64,000 nt of DNA from Oscillatoria nigro-viridis PCC 7112 (GCF_000317475.1 NC_019729.1:7413445-7477444), one strand, 5' to 3'. Shown: positions 1 through 9,106, counted from the stretch's first letter. The notes: a model not told the origin generated them from the sequence alone. Made by a program: numbers and translations.

Positions 1-2
1 TG

Positions 3-71
3 CAAGGCTGCAAAGAACTCAAGTCAATACTACAAACCGTATCGCAATTCGAGGCAACCGCTAGGACATAA
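3..71 (+). CDS. Possible 3' end of an upstream gene, truncated by the window edge
   Basis: The third forward frame is open from the window edge to a TAA at 69-71. It reads 22 residues with ordinary composition, beginning QGCKELKSIL and ending ATART. It could be the C-terminus of a gene starting outside the window. No motif is recognisable and another frame is also open to position 126, so this is only a possibility. Confidence 0.25.
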   Translation, partial: QGCKELKSILQTVSQFEATART

Positions 72-94
72 ATCCCAAACCTCCCTTCCCTCCT

Positions 95-121
95 CCCTCT
101 GCGCCCTCTGCGCCCTCTGCG
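95..121. repeat. 9-bp tandem repeat (CCCTCTGCG x3)
   Basis: Three perfect copies of CCCTCTGCG lie at 95-103, 104-112 and 113-121, inside a pyrimidine-rich stretch upstream of the agmatinase gene. Short tandem repeats of this type are scattered in the intergenic DNA of filamentous cyanobacteria. No function is implied. Confidence 0.8.
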
Positions 122-213
122 GTTAATTCCTCTTCCTTCTTCCTTTGCAGTTAGAGGCGATATTATGTCACGATTAGAAGTGCTGACTTCTTTGCCTTAT
201 TGAAATTTCCCTT

Positions 214-1143
214 ATGCCAACGATCGTTTCCACTGCAGTCGTACCGTTTCTGGGGTCGGAAATTGTACCAGACTACGACACCGCCAAAGTAGTAATCTTG
301 CCAATTCCCTACGAAGCTACCACCACTTACCGCCGGGGGTGCGAAAACGGGCCGGCGAAACTTCTAGAAGCTTCTCATCAACTCGAGTGCTATGACGAAG
401 AATTGGATTCCGAAGTTTGCTACGATGTCGGAATTTATACAAAAGAGCCGATCGCCGATACGCGCAACAGACAACCGGTTTCATCCTCAGAAATGCTGCA
501 AGTCACCCAAGCCGCAGTCCACCAGCTAGTTACCGAAAATAAATTTGTCATCTCCCTCGGAGGCGAACACAGCATCACTGCAGGCGTTGTGGAAGGTTAT
601 CGCCAAGCATACCCAAACGAACCTTTCACAGTCGTGCAAATCGACGCCCACGGCGACTTGCGGCACGAGTACGAAGGTTCGATTCACAACCACGCCTGCG
701 TGATGCGACGTATTGTAGATATGGGCTTACCGACTCTGCAAATCGGGATTCGCGCTATCTGCAAGGAAGAAGCCGACTTGATTAAAGCAAAACAGCTAAA
801 CGTGATTCGAGCTCGCGAAATCGCTACTCAACCGGATTGGGCCGATCGGGCAATTGCCAGCATAACAACTAAGCGAGTATTTTTGACGATCGACTTAGAC
901 GGCATCGATCCGACTTTAATTCCAGGAGTGGGAACACCCGAACCGGGCGGCTTAAATTGGTATTCTCTCACCGGATTTTTGCGCCGCATCTTCGAGTCCT
1001 ACGAAGTAATCGGGTGTGACATTATGGAATTAGCACCGGTTGTAGATTCTGTAGTCTCAGAATTTACCGCCGCCAAATTAGCATACAAAATGATCGGGTA
1101 TCAAGCTCTGGCTCAAGGTTGGCTAAAGCCAGACGAGGAATAA
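214..1143 (+). CDS. speB: Agmatinase / ureohydrolase (SpeB family)
   Basis: A 309-residue cytosolic metalloenzyme of the arginase/agmatinase family. Such enzymes hydrolyse a guanidino compound, usually agmatine to putrescine and urea, with two Mn2+ ions. The metal-ligand motifs are all visible: GGEHS near residue 117, DAHGD near 144, and DLDGIDP near 227 followed by GTPEPGG. Length is normal for the family. No Shine-Dalgarno sequence is evident before the ATG. It stands alone: the next gene starts 134 bp downstream beyond a terminator-like hairpin. Substrate cannot be fixed from motifs; cyanobacterial SpeB-type proteins also include other guanidinases. Polyamine synthesis or arginine breakdown is the likely context. 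Confidence 0.9.
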   Translation: MPTIVSTAVVPFLGSEIVPDYDTAKVVILPIPYEATTTYRRGCENGPAKLLEASHQLECYDEELDSEVCYDVGIYTKEPIADTRNRQPVSSSEMLQVTQAAVHQLVTENKFVISLGGEHSITAGVVEGYRQAYPNEPFTVVQIDAHGDLRHEYEGSIHNHACVMRRIVDMGLPTLQIGIRAICKEEADLIKAKQLNVIRAREIATQPDWADRAIASITTKRVFLTIDLDGIDPTLIPGVGTPEPGGLNWYSLTGFLRRIFESYEVIGCDIMELAPVVDSVVSEFTAAKLAYKMIGYQALAQGWLKPDEE

Positions 1144-1166
1144 ATGGCGAAGTACGAATCACAATA

Positions 1167-1217
1167 GGCTGTTGGCAAGGCTAGAATTAAGCTAAAGCCA
1201 AACAACAGCCAATTTTA
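1167..1217 (+). terminator. Probable rho-independent terminator of the ureohydrolase gene
   Basis: GGCTGTT at 1167-1173 pairs with AACAGCC at 1204-1210, with an extra GGC/GCC pairing inside, followed by AATTTTATT. It lies 24 bp after the stop codon. The loop is rather long, so it is a moderate candidate. Confidence 0.5.
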
Positions 1218-1276
1218 TTCGTGCTGACAGTTTCATCTTTCATGCTGGCAAATACTGCTCTTCACCTCGTGAAAAC

Positions 1277-1834
1277 ATGAGTTTACTAATCGATACAACG
1301 GGTACTCCCATTAACGGCTACGCTCCCGATTTTGAACTGCCGGGAGTTGACGAAGAAGTTCACCATTTAGCTCGATATTTAGAAAAATTTCGGGCGATTG
1401 CGGTGATATTTATGTGCAATCATTGCCCTTACGTGCAGTTTTATCTAAATCGCCTGAAAGAAATTCAAGCAGAGTTTCAAGATCGAGGCGTTACTTTAAT
1501 CGGGATGAATGCTAATGACGCAAATCAATATCCTGAAGATAGTTTTGAGAATATGAAAACTTTTGCGGCTAACAATCAACTCAATTTCCCCTACATCCGA
1601 GATGTTGCTCAAGATGTGGCTGAAAGTTTTGGGGCTTCTAAAACCCCGGAGGTTTTTTTGTTAGATCGAGACGGCAGATTGCGCTACAAAGGTTTGATTG
1701 ACGACAACGCTGAAGATCCCGCAGCAGTGCAGGTTTCTTATCTCCGAGGTGCGATCGACCAATTGCTCAACAGTCAACCCGTTGAGCCTTCAACTACAGA
1801 GGCTGTAGGCTGTTCTATCAAATGGCGATCGTAG
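1277..1834 (+). CDS. Thioredoxin-fold protein (AhpC/TSA-redoxin type)
   Basis: A 185-residue soluble protein with a redoxin/TlpA-like thioredoxin fold. The active-site segment CNHCPYV, a CxxC motif, is near residues 47-53, after a strand reading AIAVIFM. A downstream cis-proline segment reads SKTPEVFLLD. The fold starts near residue 15 (APDFELPG), as in peroxiredoxins, and no signal peptide is seen, so it should act in the cytoplasm. Proteins of this type are common in cyanobacteria and usually lack an assigned substrate; a thiol-disulfide reductase or peroxiredoxin-like role is inference. Its stop codon overlaps the first heptamer of a short tandem repeat. It is monocistronic. Confidence 0.8.
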   Translation: MSLLIDTTGTPINGYAPDFELPGVDEEVHHLARYLEKFRAIAVIFMCNHCPYVQFYLNRLKEIQAEFQDRGVTLIGMNANDANQYPEDSFENMKTFAANNQLNFPYIRDVAQDVAESFGASKTPEVFLLDRDGRLRYKGLIDDNAEDPAAVQVSYLRGAIDQLLNSQPVEPSTTEAVGCSIKWRS

Positions 1835-1860
1835 TCATTAGTCATTAGTCATTAGTCATT
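1833..1860. repeat. Heptanucleotide tandem repeat (AGTCATT x4)
   Basis: Four perfect AGTCATT units follow and overlap the stop codon of the redoxin gene. Heptameric short tandemly repeated repetitive (STRR) sequences are well known in filamentous cyanobacteria. Related CAGTCATTAG/CAGCAGTCA strings occur between kaiB and kaiC near 34545-34570. Confidence 0.85.
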
Positions 1861-1915
1861 AGTTGAAAGGTGCATCTGTTGCGAGATTGTTGGTTTGTAT
1901 CGAAAATAATAGTAG

Positions 1916-1952
1916 CTGACGCACCCTACTTCATTATGGTAGGGTGCGTCAG
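1916..1952. repeat. Perfect 14-bp inverted repeat (CTGACGCACCCTAC family)
   Basis: CTGACGCACCCTAC at 1916-1929 is exactly complementary to GTAGGGTGCGTCAG at 1939-1952, with a 9-nt loop. The same TAGGGTGCGTC core recurs in hairpins at 7817-7874 and, more loosely, 27879-27903. That makes this a dispersed palindromic element rather than a dedicated terminator. It lies 112 bp upstream of modA. Confidence 0.8.
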
Positions 1953-2064
1953 GTTTTACATTCTCAATTTGCACGAAAAGTCGAGTTATAATGCACCATA
2001 ACGATCGGAAGCTGCTGTCAGCTAGATTTCTGGATCGCCCTATAAAAAATTATAACATAGCCCT

Positions 2065-2865
2065 ATGAAAACAAAACGCATCCTTAACTTAATTGTAGTA
2101 GCCGTCGCGGCAATGACACTACTAATTACTTGGAACTTGTTTCAAAGCGTTCCTCCAGTCACAGCACAGCAGCAAACATCCTTAACAGTATCCGCCGCTA
2201 TCAGCCTCTCACAAGCTTTACAAGAAATCAAAACAGTTTATCAGCAAATAAATCCCAACGTTACTATTACTTATAATTTCGGTGCTTCCGGCGCTCTCGC
2301 ACAGCAAATTCAGCAAGGAGCACCGGTAGATATATTTTTCAGCGCCGCTACCAAACAAATGAACGATTTGCAGCAATCTAACCTGTTAATTAACGACACG
2401 CGGCGCAATTTGCTAACAAATCGCCTGGTTTTGATTACTCCCAAAAACGGCTTGGCTTTGAGCGATTTCAAACAGTTGACAGATGCCAGAATCAAGAAAA
2501 TTGCGATCGGCGAACCGAAAAGCGTACCTGTGGGACAATACGCTCAGGAAATGCTAAATAAACTTGGATTGTGGCGGCAAATACAGCCAAAATTAGTGCT
2601 AGGAAATAACGTCCGCCAAGTGCTGACATTTGTCGAAAGCGGCAATGCGGATGCTGGCATAGTTTACACAACTGACGCCAAAGCCTCGGACAAAGTTACT
2701 TTGCGGCTAACGGCTGCGGAAAATTTGCATTCGCCCATTGTTTATCCTCTGGCAGTGATCGGAAACAGCCGCAATCCGGCTGCTGCGAAAGGGTTTGTTG
2801 ACTTTTTGGGGGGCGATCGGGCTAAAATAGTATTTCAGAAATACGGATTTGGCATAGCTAGTTAA
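2065..2865 (+). CDS. modA: Molybdate ABC transporter, substrate-binding protein ModA
   Basis: A 266-residue periplasmic binding protein. An N-terminal signal peptide (MKTKR, then a hydrophobic stretch to about residue 34, ending PVTAQQ) precedes the ModA fold. Family hallmarks are LTVSAAISLSQAL near 40, TYNFGASGALAQQIQQGAP near 68-87, and NADAGIVYTTDA near 193-205 in the second lobe. It should bind molybdate or tungstate and hand it to the membrane component encoded about 300 bp downstream as a ModB-ModC fusion. The gap between the two genes is filled with repeats, so co-transcription is likely but not proven. Length is standard. No molybdate-responsive operator was recognised upstream. Confidence 0.92.
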   Translation: MKTKRILNLIVVAVAAMTLLITWNLFQSVPPVTAQQQTSLTVSAAISLSQALQEIKTVYQQINPNVTITYNFGASGALAQQIQQGAPVDIFFSAATKQMNDLQQSNLLINDTRRNLLTNRLVLITPKNGLALSDFKQLTDARIKKIAIGEPKSVPVGQYAQEMLNKLGLWRQIQPKLVLGNNVRQVLTFVESGNADAGIVYTTDAKASDKVTLRLTAAENLHSPIVYPLAVIGNSRNPAAAKGFVDFLGGDRAKIVFQKYGFGIAS

Positions 2866-2890
2866 TTAGTCTCATACAACCAAATTCTGT

Positions 2891-3170
2891 AGGGGCGGGT
2901 TTTACCAACAATATCTAATTCCCGCCAACAATCTATATAAACCCGCCCTCACACAACAGATAACCTTGTGTATTCAAAGAGGTACATTTCGATTTGCCGC
3001 CCAAGTGGGGGCGGGTTTGCGAGATTATTGGTATTAGCCCGAGATTGTTGGTAAAACCCGCCCCTACGAGCGAATCCCAAAATTATACATTTTGATTTAT
3101 CTTTGGGTGGGGCGGGTTTAGAAAATTATTTGTTTGAGGCAATTATTGTTGGTGAAACCCGTCCCTACGA
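2891..3170. repeat. GGGGCGGGTTT / AAACCCGCCCC hairpin repeats between modA and modBC
   Basis: The 308-bp gap holds at least three imperfect inverted-repeat units. The left arms are of the type GTAGGGGCGGGTTTT (2891) and GTGGGGGCGGGTTT (about 3006). The right arms are of the type AAACCCGCCCCTACG (about 3052), with a diverged last copy AAACCCGTCCCTACGA ending 4 bp before the modBC start. The same family fills 59534-59918. No promoter or ribosome-binding site could be separated from the repeats. Confidence 0.8.
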
Positions 3171-3173
3171 TTT

Positions 3174-4991
3174 ATGGAATTTGATTTTTCTCCCTTATGG
3201 ATATCTCTAAAATCATCAACTATCGCAACTTTCTTTACCTTTTTCTTGGGAATAGCCGCCGCCCGCTGGATGCTTTCTACTCGCATCAGAGGTAAAGCTT
3301 TAATTGAAGGGATTTTCATTTCTCCCTTAGTTTTGCCGCCGACAGTAGTGGGATTTTTGCTGCTGCTGCTGTTTGGGAGAAATGGGGCGATCGGTCAATT
3401 TTTGCTACAATTCGACTTAACTATAATTTTCACTTGGCAAGCCGCCGCCATTACTGCCACAGTTGTATCATTTCCCCTCATGTACAAAACTGCTTTGGGA
3501 GCTTTTGAGCAAATTGATGCCAATCTTCTCAATGCAGCCCGCACTTTGGGAGCATCGGAGTGGCAAGTTTTTTGGCGGATTATGTTGCCGCTAGCATGGC
3601 CGGGAATTTTAGCAGGAACTATTCTCGCATTTGCTCGCGCTTTGGGTGAATTCGGCGCGACGTTAATGTTAGCTGGGAATATTCCCGGACAAACTCAAAC
3701 TATTCCGATGGCAATTTATTTTGCTGTGGAAGCTGGGGAGATGAGGCAAGCTGCTATTTGGGTTTTGATTATTCTGAGTATTTCTTTGAGCGTGCTAACT
3801 GCTGTTAATTTTTGGACTGATTTACAAAGGAGATCGCCCAAAGCGAATTCGAGCTACAGATTGCAATCAAATATTCCCCAAGTAACTTCTAGTTTTACCA
3901 CAAAACCCCAAAAACAACCGAAAAGCGGACTTTGTTTGCACATCTTCAAACCTCTTTCCAGTTTTTCCTTGGATGTTGGCTTTGATATCGGCCCGGAAGT
4001 GCTGGGAATTTTGGGCGCGTCGGGTTCCGGCAAAAGCATGACTCTGCGCTGCATCGCCGGTTTGGAAACTCCAATGAGCGGTAAAATTGCCGTCAATGGC
4101 AGGGTTTTATTTGACTCAGTACAGGGTATTAATGTAGCTTCTAAAGACCGCCGGATCGGTTTTTTGTTTCAAAACTATGCTTTATTTCCTCACCTGACTG
4201 TTGCTCAAAATATTGCGTTTGGCTTGCAGCATTTATCTGAAAGCGAGCAAAAACTTCGGGTAAAAGAACAGCTAATTTCGGTGCAAATGTCGGGACTGGA
4301 AAACCGCTACCCGCACGAACTTTCAGGGGGCCAACAGCAGCGGGTGGCTTTGGCAAGGGCGATCGCCCCTTCTCCAGAATTGCTGCTGTTAGACGAACCG
4401 TTTTCTGCTTTGGACACTCATTTGCGGAGTCAACTGGAACGGGAGTTAATGCAGACTCTGGCTAATTATCGGGGAATTACTTTGTTTGTCAGCCACAATT
4501 TAGAGGAAATTTACCGGGTGTGCAAAAATCTGTTGGTATTGGCCGAGGGAAGGCCGATCGCCTTTGATACCAAAGAGAACATTTTCGATCGCCCTGGCAA
4601 CTTCACCGTCGCCCAGTTGACTGGCTGCAAGAACTTCTCTGCCGCTAAACCGATCTCCGTAACACTCGTGGAGGCGATCGACTGGGGCTGTACTCTGACT
4701 GTAGTCGAACCAATTCCCAAATCTCTAGTTTCTGTGGGAATTCGGGCTCATCAACTGAGTTTTGTTAGCGGGTGCGATCGTGAAAATACTTTTGCTTGTT
4801 GGATCGCCTCGACTGTGGAAACTCCGCACCGGGTGACATTATATCTCAAATTGCACTCGCCTTCCAATGATTCCCAAGATTATCACTTGCAAGCCGAAGT
4901 TTTCAAGGAAAAGTGGAGGGCTATGAAGGACAATCCTTTTCCCTGGTATGTTCATATCGAGCCAATTAGGTTAATATTAATGGAAGCCTGA
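3174..4991 (+). CDS. modBC: Fused molybdate ABC transporter permease-ATPase (ModBC)
   Basis: A 605-residue inner-membrane protein joining the permease and ATPase of a molybdate importer. Residues 1-215 form the ModB permease, with several hydrophobic helices and the EAA loop near 121-139 (AARTLGASEW, then LPLAWPG). Residues about 225-250 are a polar linker. Residues 252-600 are the ModC ATPase: Walker A GASGSGKS at 281-288, signature LSGGQQQR at 383-390, Walker B LLLLDEPF at 403-410, H-loop SHNLEE, then a C-terminal TOBE-like region. Fused modBC genes are known in cyanobacteria such as Anabaena variabilis. The ATG comes right after a repeat and lacks a clear ribosome-binding site. It works with ModA just upstream. 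Confidence 0.92.
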   Translation: MEFDFSPLWISLKSSTIATFFTFFLGIAAARWMLSTRIRGKALIEGIFISPLVLPPTVVGFLLLLLFGRNGAIGQFLLQFDLTIIFTWQAAAITATVVSFPLMYKTALGAFEQIDANLLNAARTLGASEWQVFWRIMLPLAWPGILAGTILAFARALGEFGATLMLAGNIPGQTQTIPMAIYFAVEAGEMRQAAIWVLIILSISLSVLTAVNFWTDLQRRSPKANSSYRLQSNIPQVTSSFTTKPQKQPKSGLCLHIFKPLSSFSLDVGFDIGPEVLGILGASGSGKSMTLRCIAGLETPMSGKIAVNGRVLFDSVQGINVASKDRRIGFLFQNYALFPHLTVAQNIAFGLQHLSESEQKLRVKEQLISVQMSGLENRYPHELSGGQQQRVALARAIAPSPELLLLDEPFSALDTHLRSQLERELMQTLANYRGITLFVSHNLEEIYRVCKNLLVLAEGRPIAFDTKENIFDRPGNFTVAQLTGCKNFSAAKPISVTLVEAIDWGCTLTVVEPIPKSLVSVGIRAHQLSFVSGCDRENTFACWIASTVETPHRVTLYLKLHSPSNDSQDYHLQAEVFKEKWRAMKDNPFPWYVHIEPIRLILMEA

Positions 4992-5010
4992 GTTAACTAG
5001 CAATATACCG

Positions 5011-5052
5011 TTAACCGTCAACACTCAACAGTTAACCGTCAACACTCAACAG
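5011..5052. repeat. 21-bp tandem duplication upstream of msrB
   Basis: Two identical 21-bp units starting TTAACCGTCAACACTCAAC lie at 5011-5031 and 5032-5052, 30 bp before the msrB start codon. They may be within the leader of that gene. No function can be read from them. Confidence 0.85.
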
Positions 5053-5081
5053 CTAAATACCTCTTAACCAAACATCAAATC

Positions 5082-5480
5082 ATGACTCAGAAAGTTCAAA
5101 AAACTGACGCAGAATGGCAACAACAACTCACGCCAGAACAGTTTAAAGTCACCCGCAAAAAAGGAACGGAAAGAGCTTTTAGCGGCGAATATCACGATAA
5201 CAAAAAACCCGGAATTTATAAGTGTATTTGCTGCGGCACGGAGCTATTTAAATCAGAAACCAAGTACGATTCCGGTACCGGTTGGCCGAGTTTCTACGCT
5301 CCCGTTAGCGAAGAAAATGTCAAGTGCGAGTCGGATAACACCTTGTTCATGCGCCGAACAGAGGTACTGTGCGCTGTTTGCGACGCTCATCTCGGTCACG
5401 TATTTAACGACGGGCCGAAACCTACCGGTCAGCGTTACTGCATGAATTCTGCTGCTCTTAATTTCGTTCCCAAGGATTGA
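5082..5480 (+). CDS. msrB: Peptide-methionine (R)-S-oxide reductase MsrB
   Basis: A 132-residue cytosolic repair enzyme that reduces the R epimer of methionine sulfoxide in proteins. Two zinc-binding pairs are visible: CICC near residues 46-49 (in [10 protein letters not shown]) and CAVC near 95-98. The catalytic cysteine sits in the C-terminal [11 protein letters not shown] motif near residue 119, preceded by the conserved [10 protein letters not shown]. Length fits the stand-alone MsrB family and the domain begins almost at the N-terminus ([11 protein letters not shown]). No msrA is adjacent. The gene is flanked by repeats on both sides and appears monocistronic. Confidence 0.95.
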   Translation: MTQKVQKTDAEWQQQLTPEQFKVTRKKGTERAFSGEYHDNKKPGIYKCICCGTELFKSETKYDSGTGWPSFYAPVSEENVKCESDNTLFMRRTEVLCAVCDAHLGHVFNDGPKPTGQRYCMNSAALNFVPKD

Positions 5481-5535
5481 TTCTTTTAGGGGCTAGCTAG
5501 AAGCCCAACCCCTACTCCCCACAAAAAATCAATCG

Positions 5536-5629
5536 GGTTGTGGAACAGGCATCTTGCCTGTTCACCTAGCATTCACTGAGAAAAAATTAATCCGGTTGTG
5601 GAACAGGCATCTTGCCTGTTCACCTAGCA
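5536..5629. repeat. Duplicated palindrome with core GAACAGGCATCTTGCCTGTTC
   Basis: Two copies of a unit starting GGTTGTGGAACAGGCATC lie at about 5536-5571 and 5594-5629. Each contains a palindrome, AACAGGCA...TGCCTGTT. A related GAACAGGCAAGATGCCTG sequence occurs at 57836, so this is a dispersed family. Short open frames here are repeat-derived and are not called as genes. Confidence 0.8.
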
Positions 5630-5755
5630 GCCCGCGCCACAAACAAATTCTCTTGCAACACAACCAGGATGCCTGTTCGGGGCAATTGATGTTCAAAATG
5701 CACCCGTACTGCTATCTTATGGTGGAGGCAAAAAGAGTAAAAAAATAGTGGCGGC

Positions 5756-6484
5756 ATGGGGATGGTTTATCAGCGAGTTTTGCTGAAGCTCAGCGGTGAA
5801 GCGCTTATGGGCAGCTTGGGCTACGGTATCGATCCCGTAGTCGTTCAGTCGATCGCCCAGGAAGTGGCCAAAGTCGTGTCCCAAGGCATTCAAATCGCGA
5901 TTGTTGTCGGTGGCGGCAACATTTTTCGCGGGGTGAAAGCTGCTTCGGCAGGGATGGATCGGGCAACGGCTGATTATGTGGGGATGATTGCTACGGTGAT
6001 GAATGCTATCACTTTGCAGGATGCCCTGGAACAAGCAGGAGTGCCAACGAGGGTGCAATCGGCGATCGCCATGCAAGAAGTAGCTGAACCCTACATCCGG
6101 CGGCGGGCGATTCGCCACCTAGAAAAAAAACGAGTAGTGATTTTTGGTGCCGGTTCTGGCAACCCTTTTTTTACTACTGATACTACAGCCGCTTTGCGGG
6201 CGGCTGAAATTGATGCAGAGGTGATTTTTAAAGCTACTAAGGTAGATGGGGTCTACGATTCCGACCCCCACCTCAACCCCAACGCGCGCAGGTATCAAAC
6301 CCTCACCTATGCCCACGTCTTGAATCAAGATTTGCGGGTGATGGACAGTACGGCGATCGCCCTTTGCAAAGAAAATAATATTCCTATTATGGTATTTGAC
6401 CTCTCGGTGTCGGGCAACATCTACCGGGCTGTAATGGGAGAATCTATTGGAACTCTTGTCGGAGGTTTTTGTGAAGTTAGCTGA
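5756..6484 (+). CDS. pyrH: Uridylate kinase (UMP kinase) PyrH
   Basis: A 242-residue cytosolic amino-acid-kinase-fold enzyme that phosphorylates UMP to UDP in pyrimidine synthesis. Diagnostic segments are [11 protein letters not shown] near residue 9, [10 protein letters not shown] near 51, [13 protein letters not shown] near 73, [11 protein letters not shown]-type sequence near 131 (here [11 protein letters not shown]), and [12 protein letters not shown] near 161. An in-frame ATG two codons in (MVYQRVLLK) is an equally good start; neither has a strong Shine-Dalgarno sequence. Its 3' end overlaps the start of frr by 14 bp, so the two genes form a translationally coupled pair, the usual bacterial order. 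Confidence 0.95.
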   Translation: MGMVYQRVLLKLSGEALMGSLGYGIDPVVVQSIAQEVAKVVSQGIQIAIVVGGGNIFRGVKAASAGMDRATADYVGMIATVMNAITLQDALEQAGVPTRVQSAIAMQEVAEPYIRRRAIRHLEKKRVVIFGAGSGNPFFTTDTTAALRAAEIDAEVIFKATKVDGVYDSDPHLNPNARRYQTLTYAHVLNQDLRVMDSTAIALCKENNIPIMVFDLSVSGNIYRAVMGESIGTLVGGFCEVS

Positions 6485-7019
6485 CGCAGAAGATCATATG
6501 CAAAAGGCAGTTGAGGCTACTCAGCGGTCTTTTAATACTATTCGGACGGGACGGGCCAACGCCTCCCTCCTCGATCGAGTCATGGTAGACTACTACGGCT
6601 CTCCAACTCCGATCAAATCCCTTGCCAACATCGGCACCCCGGATGCGACTACGATCACCATTCAACCGTTCGATCGCACAGCGCTCAACTCGATCGAAAA
6701 AGCAATTTCCCTGTCCGATGTAGGACTCGTTCCCAACAACGACGGTTCAGTTATTCGCTTGAACATTCCGCCGCTGACGAGCGACAGACGCCAAGAATTT
6801 GTCAAAATGGCCGGGAAGTTTGCTGAAGAAGGTAAAGTTGCAATTCGCAATATCCGCCGCGATGCCGTTGACTCGATTCGCAAGCAGGAAAAAAGCAGCG
6901 ATATCTCTAAAGATGAATCCCGCGACTTGCAAGATAAAATTCAAAAGCTGACGGACAAGTACGTTGCCAAAATAGAAGAAGTTCTGGCAGCGAAAGAGAA
7001 AGATATCACGACTGTTTAG
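6471..7019 (+). CDS. frr: Ribosome recycling factor
   Basis: A 182-residue protein that, with EF-G, splits post-termination ribosomes. The start chosen is GTG 6471 because GGAGG lies at 6461-6465, five bases upstream, and the product then begins [18 protein letters not shown], matching normal RRF length. An in-frame ATG at 6447 would add eight residues and lacks a Shine-Dalgarno sequence. Family motifs are [11 protein letters not shown] near 28, the hinge region with PFDRTAL, and [10 protein letters not shown] near 130, followed by the helical C-terminus. It overlaps pyrH by 14 bp. Confidence 0.93.
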   Translation: MKLADAEDHMQKAVEATQRSFNTIRTGRANASLLDRVMVDYYGSPTPIKSLANIGTPDATTITIQPFDRTALNSIEKAISLSDVGLVPNNDGSVIRLNIPPLTSDRRQEFVKMAGKFAEEGKVAIRNIRRDAVDSIRKQEKSSDISKDESRDLQDKIQKLTDKYVAKIEEVLAAKEKDITTV

Positions 7020-7205
7020 GGAATGGGAAATTGGGCATGGGGAATAGGAATAGTTTTGAGATTGCCAACAGGCGACCGCGAACAACGCGCAGACGCTAGA
7101 TGAGTTCTCAGTTGTGAGTTAAAAACTCAAGATTTAACACTCATAAGTTACCAATTCCCTGTTCCCCATCACCAATTACCCATCACCAATTACCCATAAC
7201 CGAAA

Positions 7206-7644
7206 ATGTTTGATTGCATTATTGTCGGTGCAGGCCCTGCAGGTAGCACAGCAGCTTATCACCTAGCAAAGCAGGGACGTTCTGTCGCAAGATTCGCTGC
7301 TGGCAGGAGACACAGCCAGTCTCGCCGACCCCCTGTCCGGTGAGGCGATTCGACCTGCCCTATTTAGCCGATTTAAGGCAGCTCAGGCGATATATCGAAC
7401 TCTTGCAGGTGCCGGCGGCGCTAAGGATCGTTACACTAAATCGATCGCCCAAGAATGCAACACTGATATGGTTGGGGCCAGTCGCTTGGCCAGGGCCTTC
7501 TATCAGTTTACAGGAGCTGCTTATAGAGCGGGCCTCAAATTTCCGAGGACTACTCAGTTGATGAGCAAAATTTTGTGTGGCGAACTGCGTTATGCCGATA
7601 TCGCTAACCGCGCTTTTCATTCTTCTGATGCCGTTTTGGAATGA
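7206..7644 (+). pseudogene. Remnant of a geranylgeranyl-reductase-family FAD enzyme, internal deletion
   Basis: ATG 7206 opens a frame starting MFDCIIVGAGPAGSTAAY, a classic FAD Rossmann motif (GxGxxG), then HLAKQGRSV. After about residue 27 the family sequence stops and the frame hits TGA near 7339. In another frame, from about 7300, the second FAD motif appears as LAGDTASLADPLSGEAIRPALF, followed by a plausible C-terminus ending at TGA 7642-7644. Roughly 250 residues between the two FAD motifs are missing and the frames differ. This is therefore a deleted, frameshifted copy of a GGR-family oxidoreductase. The surviving parts have few other lesions, so loss may be recent. Confidence 0.85.
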
Positions 7645-8284
7645 AGGAAGAGGGAATAATAAATATTCTTAAATCCCCCTTGCTTATTCTTGATTTCCAA
7701 TTCTTACCCGTTAATTTAAAAATAGGAATTACGCACTAAGCTAATCCGCATTTACAGCATATTCGGTGGTTCATGAAGTACACTCTTGAGCTATATTGTG
7801 TGGTGTTAATCGGTAGGGTGCGTCGCTGCTGCTAATTTGATAAAGATTGCTCGCCAGACCGGTGGCGACGCACCTGACTCGCGTCGCTCTTCTTGTGTGT
7901 ACCGCACATACATGGAATATGCTGTAAATTGCACGGTCAAATAAACTTTCACTCTTGTGGCGTGGGCCCCCAAGCCCGCCCTCAACACAAAATTTAAATG
8001 CACAACAGCTTATTGCTCAGAAAGCCAGTTGATTCCTAGATTTTTCGTTTCCCAACCCGATGTTTTCCAAGAAACTCGGTTCAAAAGCGTAAATGCTATT
8101 TTAAATAAAGTCGATGCGAATATTTTTTAATACAAGCCCCGCGCTGCTCGTAGAATCAATCTCAAATACTCCTGGAGGCAAAAAGTGGTTTGAAACGTTA
8201 CTAAGATCGCGGTAACGCGCTTCAGGGACACCCTGAATAATTACATTCTACCTAAATCCTGTAAAATATATAATCTCAAATCTA
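7645..8284. other. 640-bp non-coding stretch with repeat elements
   Basis: No credible gene is seen. The stretch holds the inverted pair GGTGCGTCGC at 7817-7826 and GCGACGCACC at 7865-7874. It also holds a 60-bp element at about 7947-8006 (ACTCTTGTGG ... CAACACAAAATTTAAATGCAC). That element is a rough reverse complement of part of the element at 17580-17650. A small TCAGGG/CCCTGA palindrome lies at 8222-8236. The last 50 bp are A+T-rich and may carry the promoter of the NADAR gene. Confidence 0.6.
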
Positions 8285-8737
8285 ATGATAATTTATTTTT
8301 ATAAAGTAGAGGAGCCTTACGGCTGCTTTTCTAATTTTTCACTACACGACATTTGTCTGCACGGTCAATATTGGTTGACTGTGGAACATTACTATCAAGC
8401 CCAAAAATTTGTCAGCACTGATAAAAGATTAGTGGCGGCGATTCAAGCCGTAGCAACTCCTCAAGAAGCCGCTAAATTAGGTCGCGATCCCAACCACCGG
8501 ATTCGCGCTGATTGGGAAGCCGTGAAAATTCCGATTATGCGCGAAGCAGTTTTAACTAAGTTTCTCACTCATACAGACATTCAAGCGATTCTCCTCGCCA
8601 CAGGGGATCGAGTGATTGTGGAGGATTCGCCAACGGATTACTACTGGGGGTGTGGCTGCGACCGAACCGGTCAAAATCATTTGGGTAAAATTCTGATGAG
8701 CGTGCGCCAAGAAATTAGTCAGCACCCGGGGCGCTGA
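8285..8737 (+). CDS. NADAR (YbiA-like, DUF1768) family protein
   Basis: A 150-residue soluble protein of the NADAR family. It has the N-terminal IYFYKVEEPYGCFSNFS signature, the TVEHYYQAQKF segment near residues 37-47 and the C-terminal DYYWGCGCDRTGQNHLGKILM segment near 118-138. E. coli YbiA and plant homologues are N-glycosidases that remove reactive riboflavin-pathway intermediates, and other members act on ADP-ribosylated substrates. Which applies here cannot be told. The length is that of a single domain. The gene is isolated: a decayed gene lies upstream and a kinase 370 bp downstream. Confidence 0.88.
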   Translation: MIIYFYKVEEPYGCFSNFSLHDICLHGQYWLTVEHYYQAQKFVSTDKRLVAAIQAVATPQEAAKLGRDPNHRIRADWEAVKIPIMREAVLTKFLTHTDIQAILLATGDRVIVEDSPTDYYWGCGCDRTGQNHLGKILMSVRQEISQHPGR

Positions 8738-9106
8738 TAGAAACTCAAATTCTTGCGTTAATTATGATTCTATGAAGTTCTACAACAAATGTCAAGTTAT
8801 CCTAACAATCAAGAATTCTCATAGTGAGAGTTTAAGATTGCGAGAAATTTATAAGAGCATTAAAATAATAATTATTATTTGCTTAAGTCGCTCTGCCTGT
8901 TGAAGGCAAGGATGAAACTGGCGCGATCGCAGATTTTACCTGCCCCAGCCCACCCGAGACGATACACCGTCGTCTCTGACAAATGCGCGACGAATTAATT
9001 GTACAGATCGGTTGGGTCAAAAACTCAGGGTGAGGCATTTGAGTTTGAACGATCTAACAGCAGATCGACACTTCTTATTATCATTTATGAGTACAAAAGG
9101 AGATTT
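8738..9106. other. Gap upstream of the multi-GAF kinase
   Basis: No gene is apparent. The stretch is A+T-rich around 8750-8880 and contains one HIP1 octamer (GCGATCGC, near 8921). A long open reading frame can be extended upstream of the kinase to a TTG at 8999, but that part has no family similarity and the good ribosome-binding site is further down, at 9097-9103. Confidence 0.5.

Noticed and set aside
5554-5748. Open frame downstream of msrB
   Set aside because: It spans a duplicated palindrome and ends against pyrH; no protein-like features.
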